Assembly (NCBI GenBank): GCA_016213105.1
Contig: JACRBN010000009.1
Location: forward strand, 1-64,000
DNA length: 64,000 bases
Origin: Chloroflexota bacterium
Lineage (GTDB): Bacteria; Chloroflexota; Anaerolineae; Anaerolineales; Villigracilaceae
Direction of reading: 5' to 3'
Each line of letters opens with the position of its first letter. The first letter of the stretch is position 1. The notes below the pieces were generated by a model that searched no databases, was not told where the DNA came from, and saw only the letters and a program-made list of their open reading frames with translations. Below are positions 52,995 through 61,808 of this stretch, in pieces. Made by a program: the position numbers and the translations under genes.

Positions 52995-53019
52995 CGCCGC
53001 CGTCCCCGGCGGCGTTTTT
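52995..53019 (+). terminator. Terminator after the HAD-DinB gene
   Basis: CGCCGCC (52995-53001) and GGCGGCG (53008-53014) form a GC-rich stem, followed by TTTTT. Confidence 0.85.
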
Positions 53020-53124
53020 ATTGGAAAATCCAGACCGCATCGCTTTTCAGAAGCCCGTGTTTATACACCTGTAACCTGTGGGACAAGATGACCTCTTGTC
53101 CCACACCTTAATGAGGAGTCCTAC

Positions 53125-54363
53125 ATGCAGTCAAGAGTTGTGGTAACAGGCCTGGGGTGTATCAGCCCGGTGGGCAGCACCATGAACGAAACCTGGGAAG
53201 CCCTGCTGGCGGGCAAATCGGGCGCGGCCCCCATCACCCTGTTCGATTCCAGCCGTCACAAGACCCGTTTCGCCGCAGAAGTGAAGGGCTTCGATCCCGT
53301 GGCCCAATTTGGACCGCGCGAGGCGCGCAAAATGGATCGCTTCACCCAGTTCGCCACCGTTGCGACGCTGGAAGCCCTGGCGCACGCCGGCCTGATTATT
53401 GACGAGTCTAACCGTGACCGCGTCGGCATCGTGATCGGCACGGGCATCGGCGGGATCGGTACCCTGCTCGAACAGGCCGAGGTTCTGCGTGAGCGCGGAC
53501 CCGAGCGCGTCAGTCCCTTCCTGGTGCCGATGATGATCTCGGACGGGGCGGCCGGCGCGATTGCCATCCGCGTGGGCGCGCGCGGCCCCAACATGGCCGT
53601 CGTCACGGCCTGCGCCACGGGCACCAATGCCCTGGGCGAGGCGGCCGCCATGATCCGCCGCGGCGCCGCCGACGCGATGATCGCGGGTGGGGCCGAAGCG
53701 GCCATCATCTCACTGGCCATGGCGGGCATGAACGTGATGGGCGCACTCTCGGCCCGCAACGAGTCGCCTGAGACGGCCTCGCGTCCGTTTGACAAGACCC
53801 GCGACGGCTTTGTCATGGCCGAGGGCGCGGGCATCCTGATCCTGGAGTCGGAACAGCACGCCCTGGCGCGCGGCGCCAAGATCCTATGCGAGTTCAAGGG
53901 CTACGCCACCACGGACGACGCGCATCATATTTCCGCACCGGCCGATAACGGCGCGGGCGCGGCCCTTTCGATGAGCCTGGCCCTCAAGGACGCGGGACTG
54001 AAGCCCGAGGACATCGGTTACATCAACGCGCACGGCACCTCCACGCCCCTGAACGACAAGAGCGAGACGGCTGCCATCAAGACCGTCTTCGGCGAATATG
54101 CGTACAAGGTGCCCATCTCGTCCACCAAATCCATGACGGGGCATATGCTGGGCGCCTCGGGCGCGGTGGAAGCCGCCGCCTGCGTGAAGGTCTTCGAACA
54201 CAATATCCTGCCGCCCACCGTGCATTACTCGACCCCCGATCCCGATTGTGACCTGGACTACGTGCCGAACCAGCCGCGCGCGGCCTGGCCCGATCACGTC
54301 ATGTCCAATTCCTTCGGCTTTGGCGGCCATAACGCCACGCTGATTTTGAGCCGATACAAATAA
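53125..54363 (+). CDS. fabF: Beta-ketoacyl-ACP synthase II
   Basis: This 412-residue elongation condensing enzyme of fatty acid synthesis has Cys163 (TACATGTNA) and the two His of the triad in 'NAHGTSTPLND' and 'SNSFGFGGHNA'. The order and length fit FabF exactly. It condenses malonyl-ACP with acyl-ACP in the cytoplasm. GAGGAG 8 bases before ATG 53125 fixes the start. It precedes FabH, from which a dispersed repeat separates it, so the two may no longer be in one operon. Confidence 0.95.
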   Translation: MQSRVVVTGLGCISPVGSTMNETWEALLAGKSGAAPITLFDSSRHKTRFAAEVKGFDPVAQFGPREARKMDRFTQFATVATLEALAHAGLIIDESNRDRVGIVIGTGIGGIGTLLEQAEVLRERGPERVSPFLVPMMISDGAAGAIAIRVGARGPNMAVVTACATGTNALGEAAAMIRRGAADAMIAGGAEAAIISLAMAGMNVMGALSARNESPETASRPFDKTRDGFVMAEGAGILILESEQHALARGAKILCEFKGYATTDDAHHISAPADNGAGAALSMSLALKDAGLKPEDIGYINAHGTSTPLNDKSETAAIKTVFGEYAYKVPISSTKSMTGHMLGASGAVEAAACVKVFEHNILPPTVHYSTPDPDCDLDYVPNQPRAAWPDHVMSNSFGFGGHNATLILSRYK

Positions 54364-54364
54364 C

Positions 54365-54492
54365 CGTTATTGCGAGGCTGGTGGTTGAGCTGCGCTTTGG
54401 ACGCATTGAAACCTCCAGCTCGAAGCAGTCTCCCATTCCCAGGGCAGGTTGCTTCGCCGCCCTCCTTGCGTCGGAACGGCGGCTCGCAACGA
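54365..54492. repeat. Family B element, long copy between fabF and fabH
   Basis: Starts GTTATTGCGAG and ends CTCGCAACGAC, which pair imperfectly. The inner block 'GAAGCAGTCTCCC' matches copies at 9235-9318 and 17932-17997. The 154-base spacer contains nothing else except the fabH site. Confidence 0.65.
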
Positions 54493-54517
54493 CATGGTAA
54501 AAAGTTTTGAGGTAATT

Positions 54518-55621
54518 ATGCCGTTTGCACATATCACGGGCTGGGGTGTGTCCGTGCCCGAGGCGGTCTTGACCAATGATGACCTGGCCAAGATCGTGGA
54601 CACCAACGATCAATGGATCCGCGAGCGCACGGGCATTCGCGAACGTCACATCGCCCGCGAGAACCAGTTCCCGTCGACCCTGGGGGCGGAGGCGGCGCTG
54701 AAGGCCCTGGAAGTCGCCAATGTCAAACCGAGCGAGGTGGATTTGATCATCTGCGCCACCTCCTCGCCGGAGCATATCTTCCCCGCCACGGCCTGCCTGA
54801 TCCAGGACCTGATTGGCGCGGACAAGGCGGGTGCCTTCGACCTTTCCGCGGCTTGCACGGGTTTCGTCTATGCGGTCAACCTGGCGGCCCAGGCCATCAA
54901 GAGCGGATCATCGAAGACCGTACTGGTCGTCGGCGCGGAGACGTTGTCGCGCTTTGTCAACTGGAAGGACCGCAACACCTGCATCCTGTTCGGGGACGGG
55001 GCGGGCGCCTTCGTCCTGCAGGCCAGCGACAAGCCCGGGGGCGTGCTCTCGTCGGTCATGCGCTCGGACGGCTCGGGCAGCGACCTGCTCTCCATCCCGG
55101 CGGGCGGCAGTCATCAACCCGCCGCCGAGGCCACCATCCACGCGGGCAGCCACTTCATCCACATGGACGGCCGCGAGGTCTTCCGCTTCGCCACGCGCGT
55201 CATGGCTTCGTCCACGCGCGAGGTGGTCGAGGCCTCGGGGCTGACCCTCGAACAGGTGCAGTGGATCGTGCCGCACCAGGCCAATATCCGCATCATCGAG
55301 GCCGCGGCGCGCGGACTCAAACTGCCGATGGAGCGCTTCATCGTCAACCTTGAGCGATATGGAAACACCTCCACCGCCTCCATTCCCATCGCCGCGGTGG
55401 AAGCCGCCGCGGACGGCAGGATCAAGCCCGGCGACCGAATCGTCATGGTCGGCTTCGGGGGCGGCCTCACCTGGGGCGCCGTGGCCGTCGAGTGGACGGG
55501 TCCGCTGCCCTCGGAGCGCAAGGTGCGCCCGCAGCGTTATCGCACCCTGGGACGCATCCGCTCCTTCCTGCGCCGCATGGCCCGCATGTTGGAGGGCCTC
55601 ATCTGGGGCAGCAAGGCATAG
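54518..55621 (+). CDS. fabH: Beta-ketoacyl-ACP synthase III
   Basis: This 367-residue initiating condensing enzyme has Cys113 (SAACTGF), His253 (VPHQAN) and Asn283 (YGNTS), the FabH triad. It condenses acetyl-CoA or another short acyl-CoA with malonyl-ACP. The C-terminus has an extra 40 or so residues rich in Arg and hydrophobics ('YRTLGRIRSFLRRMARMLEG') beyond the usual end, which could contact the membrane. GAGG 6 bases before ATG 54518 sets the start. TatA follows after 54 bases. Confidence 0.94.
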   Translation: MPFAHITGWGVSVPEAVLTNDDLAKIVDTNDQWIRERTGIRERHIARENQFPSTLGAEAALKALEVANVKPSEVDLIICATSSPEHIFPATACLIQDLIGADKAGAFDLSAACTGFVYAVNLAAQAIKSGSSKTVLVVGAETLSRFVNWKDRNTCILFGDGAGAFVLQASDKPGGVLSSVMRSDGSGSDLLSIPAGGSHQPAAEATIHAGSHFIHMDGREVFRFATRVMASSTREVVEASGLTLEQVQWIVPHQANIRIIEAAARGLKLPMERFIVNLERYGNTSTASIPIAAVEAAADGRIKPGDRIVMVGFGGGLTWGAVAVEWTGPLPSERKVRPQRYRTLGRIRSFLRRMARMLEGLIWGSKA

Positions 55622-55675
55622 CCAAAACCCCGCGAGGGTGGTATAGTTGCCACCGAAATCTAGTAAGGAGAAACC

Positions 55676-55858
55676 ATGTTCACACGTTTTGGCTTGCCTG
55701 AAATTCTAATCCTGCTCGTGATCGTCCTGCTGTTGTTTGGGCCTGGCCGCATTGGCAAGATTGCCGGCGAACTTGGCCAGGGCATCCGCAACTTCCGCGA
55801 AGGACTGACCAAGGACGACGGGAAGAAGGATGAAGAACAGAAGGAAGAAAACAAATAA
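55676..55858 (+). CDS. tatA: Twin-arginine translocase subunit TatA/E
   Basis: This 60-residue protein has the TatA form: one N-terminal helix ('EILILLVIVLLLFGPGRIGKIA') with the FGP hinge, an amphipathic helix ('ELGQGIRNFREGL') and a charged tail. It forms the pore for folded proteins with TatC, whose gene is not in the window. The respiratory island has two Tat substrates (SRRDFLK proteins at 10084 and 16632). AAGGAG precedes ATG 55676. It has its own terminator. Confidence 0.92.
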   Translation: MFTRFGLPEILILLVIVLLLFGPGRIGKIAGELGQGIRNFREGLTKDDGKKDEEQKEENK

Positions 55859-55860
55859 AA

Positions 55861-55890
55861 CAAGGCCCCGCAAGGGGCCTTGAATTTTTA
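55861..55890 (+). terminator. Terminator of tatA
   Basis: CAAGGCCCC (55861-55869) and GGGGCCTTG (55874-55882) with a GCAA loop, then AATTTTT. Confidence 0.9.
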
Positions 55891-55923
55891 AGGCTCTCTG
55901 GTTTTGAGTGGGGTAAAACTCCT

Positions 55924-55998
55924 GCCCACCACAGAGTACACAGAAAACACAGAGATTTTTAGAGGTTTTTCTCAGTGAACTCTGTGGTCTCTGTGGTG
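55924..55998. repeat. Family F element (CACAGAG type)
   Basis: CACAGAGTACACAGAAAACACAG with a partial return arm CTCTGTGG..TCTCTGTGG, which forms a loose hairpin. Relatives are at 59023-59095 and, reversed, in the tail of the fragment at 38628. It fills most of the spacer between tatA and the SLH gene. Nothing else is seen there. Confidence 0.6.
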
Positions 55999-56079
55999 AA
56001 ATGTCGGGTGCCCCACCGAATACCAATGAACCATTTTTTAACATCCAAAGTCGGGAGACTTTGGACTCCAACAAAGAGG

Positions 56080-58836
56080 TTATGGCAGCGGCAGGCCGAA
56101 CGTGATTTGCAGGAAGACCGCCATTTGGGCGCGGGTGACGGCCTGGGTGGGACAATAATTCCCGCCGCCGCAGCCGCCGGTGATGCCTTCCGCGGCCAGT
56201 TGCTTGATCCAGGCGGCGGCCCAGTGATCGACGGGGACATCGTTAAAGCCCGTGCCATCGCCCACTGCGGGCGGAGTGTATCCGGGGCCGTGTTCGGCGC
56301 TCAAAAGGAAGACGGCCATTTGCGCGCGGGTGACTTGCAGGTCGGGACAGTAATTCCCGTTTCCGCAGCCGCCCGTGATGCCATCGGCGGCAAGTTGTTC
56401 GATCCATGCGCCCGCCCAGTGATCGGCGGGAATGTCGTTGAAAATAGTGCCGGTGGCGGGTGGCGGCGTGTAGGTCGAGTCGTTCATGCCGCGTTCGAGG
56501 AAGACGGCCATTTGGGCGCGGGTGACGGCCTGGTTTGGGCAATAATTCCCGCCGCCGCAGCCGCTTGTGATGCCCGCCATATACATGCTCTGGATCCACT
56601 GCCAGGCCCAATGATCGAGGGGCACATCCGCGAAGGTGGACTGGCCGACGGTGTAGACTTCGCCCGCGGTAAAATCTCCGTTGCCTGGATCGTACCCGCC
56701 CAATCGTCGTTGACTTGTGTCTCGGATGCTGTCATCGTCCAGCAGATCCAGGCGCAGTGTGCCGCCCGCGCTGGTGATGTCGACCAGCACGCTCCACGTG
56801 TCGTCCGAGCCGCTCACCTCGACCACGGAGGCATCGAGGGCCCCGTGGGTGGTCAGGACGAAATCGCTCACATCCACGCCTGTCACGGATTCGTTGAAGA
56901 CCACGGTATAAGCCACCTGGCCGATTCCGCCGGGGGTGGGCGAGGCGCGTTGAATGGCCAGCACGACCGGGTATTTTTCGATGGGCACGTAATACTCGAG
57001 GTAGAGATAGGGCTGGTCGCCGGCGGCCGCGTCGCCGCTGAACAGCTTCAGGAAGTCCGCTTCGCCGTTGTCGTTATCGCCCTGGTTGAAGCGCAGGCGG
57101 AATTGGGTTGCGCCGTAGGGGTGGATGAAGGCGATGGCTGACGGGTCCAACGCGGCGGTGTACCAGCCTCCGCTCAAGCCCGAGCCGACGGCGCCCGCCG
57201 CGTCCAGGCTGGCGGCCGCCTCGAAGTCGGAAATCTCCAACTCCGCGGCGGGACCGAAGAACGGCTTGCGGATGTCCACCCACAGCACGCCCAGCGTGTT
57301 GAACGGATTGCCGCCCGTCAGTCCCTGCTTTTTGATCTTGAGCACGGCCTGGATGATGACGGCATTGTTCGGCAGCGAGGCGGTGTCGAAGTGCAGCAGC
57401 GCGCGATACTGTTGATCGTTGGCGGCGTCGCCCACGTAAAGGGTCGTGGAATTGGAATCCGCGTGCCCGCCCTCCCCGCTGTTCTCGCTCGATTCGATGA
57501 TCCAGCCGTCATAACTCTCGTTGGACTGGTAGGTCTTGACGACGGGCGTGTACACTTCCCGTTCGAAAACGTCCCTAGCGTCATTGGCATCGTCGGGAAC
57601 AAGATAATTGGCATCGGAACTGAAGGCCAGGAAGCGCCCGTCGCTGGAGATGGCCGGGCTGTGGGAGGAATCTGTTTCATCGTAGCCGGGCGCCACGCTC
57701 ATGGTCGCGCCCGTGACGCAATCGTGCAGGTAAATTTGACGCCCGGGCAGGCCGTCGCCCTTCTCGTCGAATTCGAAGGCCACGTAGCGCCCGTCCGCCG
57801 AAACGACGGGCACCTCCCCCCAGCCGACCAGGGGGCCGTAATCCTCGTAGGAGGAGACCAGTGTCGTTGCGCCTGTCTGCCGGTCATGACGGAAGACCTG
57901 GGGGTAGCCGTTATTGTCCTCGCTCATCAGGTTGTTCGCGGCGGAGGAGAAGACCACGTAGCGGCCATTCGCGGAAATGTCGGGTTCCCCGCCGCCCCGG
58001 TCCGCCTCTTCGCCGTTCGAGTTGACCGTGACGCGGGTTGTAGTGCCTGCCGCGCGGTCGCGCACGAAGACATCCCAACTGTTGTTGTTGTCCCCGCTCA
58101 CCAGATTGGTGGAGCGCGAGGAGAACGCCGCAAAATTTCCATCCGCCGAGATGGACAGGTCCCACACGCTGCCCTCCGCTTCCACCTCGTCGCTGGAAAC
58201 GGAGACCCGTTCCGTGCTGCCGCCCTGAAGGTCATGCACGAATGCGTCGACCATCAGGTTGTTATCCCCATCCACCAGGTTGCTGGCCTCCGAGAGAAAG
58301 GCGACGAAACGGCCGTTGGCCGAGAGGGCGGGGGAGCGGTCGCTGTGATTGTTTCCCTGTTCGCCGAGCGAACTGACTGAGACGCGGATCGTGGTGCCCG
58401 CCTGGCGGTCGCGCACGAAGACATCATCCACGCCGTTGGTGTCTCCCTGCACCAGGTTGGTGGCGCTCGAAATGAAGGCCACATAGCGCCCGTCGCCCGA
58501 AACGGCGGCGTAATTCGAACCACCGTTTGCCTGCTGCCCATCCCAGGCGAGGGAGACGCGGGTGGTCTCGCCCGTCACCCGGTCATGGAGGAAAATGTCG
58601 GGGGCGTCGTTGGTATCCCCGTCGACCAGGTTGGTGGCGCCCGACTCGAAGGCCACGTAGCGCCCATCCGCCGAAATGGAGGAACGACCCGAGTCGGCGT
58701 TTGCTTCCACGCCGTCCGAGCTGACGGAAACGCGGAAGGACGGGGAGAGCGCCGCGCTGGTCCCGCCCGGGAGGGCCAGGATCAGGCTGACCAGGAGGAG
58801 CAGACAGGCCAGCAAGCCTGCATTGTGTTTGCGCAT
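56080..58836 (-). CDS. Surface protein with PD40 repeats and three SLH domains
   Basis: This 918-residue exported protein has a signal peptide (1-29). Seven or so TolB/PD40-like repeats follow, with the motif 'SADGRYVAF.S.ATNLV.GD.N...D.F..D' (about 52 residues each, to about 430). A lectin-like or beta-sandwich domain with 'DQQYRALLHFDTASLPNNAVI' (DNRLRE-type) follows, then a beta domain ('FNESVTGVDVSDFVLT'), and three SLH domains from about 735 ('FADVPLDHWAWQWIQSMYMAGITSGC') to the end. The SLH domains should hold the protein at the cell wall or S-layer. The repeats form a beta-propeller for binding. Function is unknown. Confidence 0.85.
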   Translation of the reverse strand: MRKHNAGLLACLLLLVSLILALPGGTSAALSPSFRVSVSSDGVEANADSGRSSISADGRYVAFESGATNLVDGDTNDAPDIFLHDRVTGETTRVSLAWDGQQANGGSNYAAVSGDGRYVAFISSATNLVQGDTNGVDDVFVRDRQAGTTIRVSVSSLGEQGNNHSDRSPALSANGRFVAFLSEASNLVDGDNNLMVDAFVHDLQGGSTERVSVSSDEVEAEGSVWDLSISADGNFAAFSSRSTNLVSGDNNNSWDVFVRDRAAGTTTRVTVNSNGEEADRGGGEPDISANGRYVVFSSAANNLMSEDNNGYPQVFRHDRQTGATTLVSSYEDYGPLVGWGEVPVVSADGRYVAFEFDEKGDGLPGRQIYLHDCVTGATMSVAPGYDETDSSHSPAISSDGRFLAFSSDANYLVPDDANDARDVFEREVYTPVVKTYQSNESYDGWIIESSENSGEGGHADSNSTTLYVGDAANDQQYRALLHFDTASLPNNAVIIQAVLKIKKQGLTGGNPFNTLGVLWVDIRKPFFGPAAELEISDFEAAASLDAAGAVGSGLSGGWYTAALDPSAIAFIHPYGATQFRLRFNQGDNDNGEADFLKLFSGDAAAGDQPYLYLEYYVPIEKYPVVLAIQRASPTPGGIGQVAYTVVFNESVTGVDVSDFVLTTHGALDASVVEVSGSDDTWSVLVDITSAGGTLRLDLLDDDSIRDTSQRRLGGYDPGNGDFTAGEVYTVGQSTFADVPLDHWAWQWIQSMYMAGITSGCGGGNYCPNQAVTRAQMAVFLERGMNDSTYTPPPATGTIFNDIPADHWAGAWIEQLAADGITGGCGNGNYCPDLQVTRAQMAVFLLSAEHGPGYTPPAVGDGTGFNDVPVDHWAAAWIKQLAAEGITGGCGGGNYCPTQAVTRAQMAVFLQITFGLPLP

Positions 58837-59165
58837 ATGGGTTCCTTTGGGGCCGGGTTGGACCGCTGCCGCGAATGTCTTCGATGATGACCCAACCCTG
58901 TTTCATTGTAGGATGGCGATGGGGGAAATTCAAGTGCATTTTCCCTTGCGGTCCTTCCCTGCCTCGGATGAGTCGAAAAAGATTTAGGTCTTTGGTGTTT
59001 AGTGGGGATGCCCATATTTCACCACTGAGATCACTGAGTCCACAGAGACCCACCTTTTAAAATCTCTGTGCTCTCTGTGCGCTCCGTGGTGAGAGTTTCC
59101 TATCGGTATAATTCCGCTGTTTCTGATCGTCAGGGTTTCACAAAATCAAGTTTCGGGAGGCGCTT
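58837..59165. other. Spacer with a family F repeat and a possible promoter
   Basis: The only structure is a second CACAGAG-type element (59023-59095, with CCACAGAG and CTCTGTG blocks) and a -10-like TATAAT at 59107-59112 before the CruF operon. A clear -35 is not seen. Most of the stretch upstream would be the leader of the divergent SLH gene. Confidence 0.45.
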
Positions 59166-59921
59166 TTGCTGCGGCGGGTACATATGAATTCATTGTGGAC
59201 GGGTGGATGGGTCGTGATCTTCCTGTGGGTGCTGACCATGATCCTCACCCCGGTTGTCGGCTGGACCTGGGGCGGGGCGGCGTTGACGTGGGCCATTCAG
59301 GCAGGCGTGCTGCTGCAGGTGGCTTCGGTTCTGGCGGCGTTCCAGGTCCGCGGCTGGCGGCGGATTCTGCCGCTGGCGGGTGTCCTGCCGCTGGCCTGGC
59401 TGGCGGAATTCATCGGCAGTCACACCGGCCTGCCGTTCGGACGCTACTCCTACACAGACGTGCTCCAGCCGCAGGTGGGCGACGTGCCCCTGCTCATCCC
59501 GCTGGCCTGGTTGATGATGCTCCCGCCTGCCTGGGCCGTGGCGGACCTGTTGACTCCGCGCCAGCCGCGCTGGATCAAATCCCTGGCCGCCGCGCTGGCC
59601 TTCACCGCCTGGGACCTGTTCCTCGACCCGCAAATGGTCGCCTGGGATTTCTGGCGCTGGCACGAGCCCGGTTTGTACTTTGGCATTCCCCTGCTCAACT
59701 ATTTTGGCTGGCTGCTGGTTTCGTTCATCATCTCCTACGGTTCGATGCCCGACGATCTGCCGCATGGAAGCCTGTTATCCATCTACGTCATCACCTGGAT
59801 TTTGCAGACCATCGGGCAGGCCTTTTTCTGGTCCCTGCCCGGGCCGGCCGCCTTCGGCTTTGTGGGCATGGGCCTTTTTGCGGTGTTGGCAATGCGCGCC
59901 CATTTCCAGGAAACCCAATGA
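59166..59921 (+). CDS. CruF-like carotenoid hydratase-type membrane protein (TTG start)
   Basis: This 251-residue protein (DUF422/CruF family) has seven or so membrane spans. 'EFIGSHTGLPFGRYSYTDVL' and 'WDLFLDPQMVAWDFW' are the family's conserved loops. CruF and the archaeal homologue add water to the psi end of carotenoids to give a C-1' hydroxyl, which is then glycosylated. The TTG 59166 with GGGAGG five bases upstream is a better start than ATG 59184. Stop and the next ATG overlap, so three genes form one operon. No phytoene synthase is in the window. Confidence 0.75.
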   Translation: MLRRVHMNSLWTGGWVVIFLWVLTMILTPVVGWTWGGAALTWAIQAGVLLQVASVLAAFQVRGWRRILPLAGVLPLAWLAEFIGSHTGLPFGRYSYTDVLQPQVGDVPLLIPLAWLMMLPPAWAVADLLTPRQPRWIKSLAAALAFTAWDLFLDPQMVAWDFWRWHEPGLYFGIPLLNYFGWLLVSFIISYGSMPDDLPHGSLLSIYVITWILQTIGQAFFWSLPGPAAFGFVGMGLFAVLAMRAHFQETQ

Positions 59922-60514
59922 ACCCTTCCCTGTTCTTAATTGCTCTCTACATCCTGTTCTCTTTTCTCTGCGGCTCGCTGCCCTTTTCCGTCTGGCTCAG
60001 CCGTTCGGCGGGACGCGACGCGCGCGAGGTCGGGGATCGCAACCCGGGCGCGACCAACGCTTTCAAGGCCGGCGGATGGCGCGTGGGCATCCTGGCTTTT
60101 GCGCTCGATGTTGCCAAGGGCGCCTTCCCGGTCGGCCTGGCCTGGTTCGTCTTCGGCTGGCGCGGCTGGGAGATCGTCCCCATCGCCCTGGCGCCCATGT
60201 TCGGTCACGCCTTCTCACCCTTCCTGAACTTCCGCGGCGGCAAGGCGCTGGCAGTCTCGCTCGGCGTGTGGATCGGCCTGACCCTCTGGCAGATGCCGCT
60301 CTTCATTTTGCCGCCACTGATCCTGGCCTTCCTGCTGGTGGACAACTCGGGTTGGGCCGTGTGCGCCGCCCTGCTATCCCTGGCCGCGGGCCTGTGGCTG
60401 ACCGCGGAGCCGTTCTTCTGGGGCGTCTATTTCCCCATGGCCGCCTTCCTGCTTTGGAAGCATCGCGCCGAACTCGCCCGTCCCGTCACCCTGCGTTTCG
60501 CTCTCCGCAAATGA
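59918..60514 (+). CDS. plsY: PlsY family acyltransferase
   Basis: This 198-residue protein has five membrane spans and the PlsY motifs 'GSLPFSVWLSR', 'GDRNPGATNAFKAGGW' and 'HAFSPFLNFRGGKA'. PlsY transfers acyl from acyl-phosphate to glycerol-3-phosphate. Because it is fused by 4-base overlaps to CruF-like and GT2 genes, a role as acyltransferase on a carotenoid glycoside is a possible alternative, as CruD does in green sulfur bacteria by unrelated chemistry. It could equally be the housekeeping enzyme. The symbol follows family and not proven function. Confidence 0.82.
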   Translation: MNPSLFLIALYILFSFLCGSLPFSVWLSRSAGRDAREVGDRNPGATNAFKAGGWRVGILAFALDVAKGAFPVGLAWFVFGWRGWEIVPIALAPMFGHAFSPFLNFRGGKALAVSLGVWIGLTLWQMPLFILPPLILAFLLVDNSGWAVCAALLSLAAGLWLTAEPFFWGVYFPMAAFLLWKHRAELARPVTLRFALRK

Positions 60515-61632
60515 TCTTCGATCTCCTTCTGTTTTTCATCACCTCTGCGTTGACTCTGATCGCGCTGATTGCCATCCTCAATGCGCTGACCTTTCCACGC
60601 CTGGATGCGCGCGAGACGGACGCTAACCCGCCCTTCGTCTCGATCCTGGTTCCCGCGCGGGATGAAGCCCCCCGCATCGCGCGGACCGTCGGCCTGCTGC
60701 TGGCCCAGGCGTATCCCCGCTTCGAGTTGATCCTGCTCGACGACGCCTCGACCGACGGCACCGCTGAACGGGCGCTGGAGGCCGCCCGGGGCGACTCCCG
60801 TTTCCGCCTGCTGCGCGGACAGCCCCTGCCCCCAGGCTGGATCGGCAAGAATTGGGCCTGTCACCAGTTGTCAGAGGCGGCGCGCGGAGAGGTGCTGCTC
60901 TTCACCGATGCAGACGTGTTCTGGTCGCCGCAGGCCCTGGCCGCCATCGTCGCCAGGTTGACCCGCTCCCGCGCCGATTTGCTGGCCGTCTTCCCCACCC
61001 AGCAAACTGAAAGTTTTGCGGAACGACTGGTGGTGCCCCTGATGGCGATGACCGTCCTGGGCTACCTGCCGGTCTGGGCCGTGCATTTCATTCCCTGGCC
61101 TGTCTTCTCCGCCGCCAACGGACAATGCCTCGCCTTTCGCCGCGCCGCCTATGAGCGCATCGGCGGCCACGCCGCGGTCCGCGCGGTGATCGTGGAGGAT
61201 ATGGCCCTGGCTGGCAGAATAAAGCGCGTGGGCCTGCGTCTGCGTCTGGTGGATGCGGCCGGGTTTGTCGTCACGCGCATGTACGCGAACTGGTTCGAGG
61301 TACGGAACGGTTTCGCCAAGAACATCATCGCGGGCCACGGCGGAGTCGCGCCACTGCTGCTCTCGACCTTGTTCCATTGGACGGTGTTTCTCCTGCCGTG
61401 GGCCTGGCTGTTCAGCGGAGATGGGCGCGCCTTCCCTCCGATCCTGCTCGGCCTGACGCTGCGCGCCCTGACCGCCGCAGTGACCCGCCAGCGCCTCGCG
61501 GATGCGCTGCTCCTGCCCGCCTCGGTCCTGGCGATGACGGCCATCGCATTCCAGGCGCTCGTCTGGCACGTCCGTGGCGGCCCGGCCTGGAAGGGACGTT
61601 CGTATGACAGGGCTGGCAGGTCCCATCGGTGA
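60511..61632 (+). CDS. Family 2 glycosyltransferase, CruC/HpnB-like
   Basis: This 373-residue protein has an N-terminal membrane helix, a GT-A domain ('FVSILVPARDEAPRIARTVG', 'ELILLDDASTDGTAE', 'LFTDADVFWSPQAL', 'RRAAYERIGGHAAVRAVIVEDMALAGRIK') and three C-terminal membrane helices. This is the layout of the terpenoid glycosyltransferases (CruC, CrtQ) and of HpnB. The operon with CruF argues for glycosylation of a hydroxylated carotenoid. It starts inside the PlsY-like stop (ATGA). A spacer without a terminator follows. Confidence 0.82.
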   Translation: MIFDLLLFFITSALTLIALIAILNALTFPRLDARETDANPPFVSILVPARDEAPRIARTVGLLLAQAYPRFELILLDDASTDGTAERALEAARGDSRFRLLRGQPLPPGWIGKNWACHQLSEAARGEVLLFTDADVFWSPQALAAIVARLTRSRADLLAVFPTQQTESFAERLVVPLMAMTVLGYLPVWAVHFIPWPVFSAANGQCLAFRRAAYERIGGHAAVRAVIVEDMALAGRIKRVGLRLRLVDAAGFVVTRMYANWFEVRNGFAKNIIAGHGGVAPLLLSTLFHWTVFLLPWAWLFSGDGRAFPPILLGLTLRALTAAVTRQRLADALLLPASVLAMTAIAFQALVWHVRGGPAWKGRSYDRAGRSHR

Positions 61633-61758
61633 ACCGATCCCTCATGCGTTTGATGGGGGGCAGGACACAAGAAAAAGCCAAAAATTTGCTTCCTCCGTGT
61701 ACAGAAATCCCGTCGACTCTGGGAGAATCCATAGGGCTTGCCCGACTTCAGGAAAGTC

Positions 61759-61808
61759 GTAAACGTTTACACGTCAGAGATTGACATCCTGTCAAATCGA
61801 ATTACAAT
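61759..61808 (+). promoter_or_regulatory. Promoter with an upstream palindromic operator-like site
   Basis: TTGACA (61781-61786) and TACAAT (61803-61808) are 16 bases apart. A perfect 12-base palindrome GTAAACGTTTAC (61759-61770) sits 10 bases upstream of the -35, the size and composition of a LacI-type or similar operator. The only gene it can serve is the SET-domain gene, 370 bases downstream. Confidence 0.55.

Noticed and set aside
59680-61632. A 650-codon plus-strand frame across the PlsY and GT2 genes
   Set aside because: Its C-terminal part is the real GT2 protein in frame. The upstream extension is PlsY read out of frame, so the GT2 start at 60511 is used.
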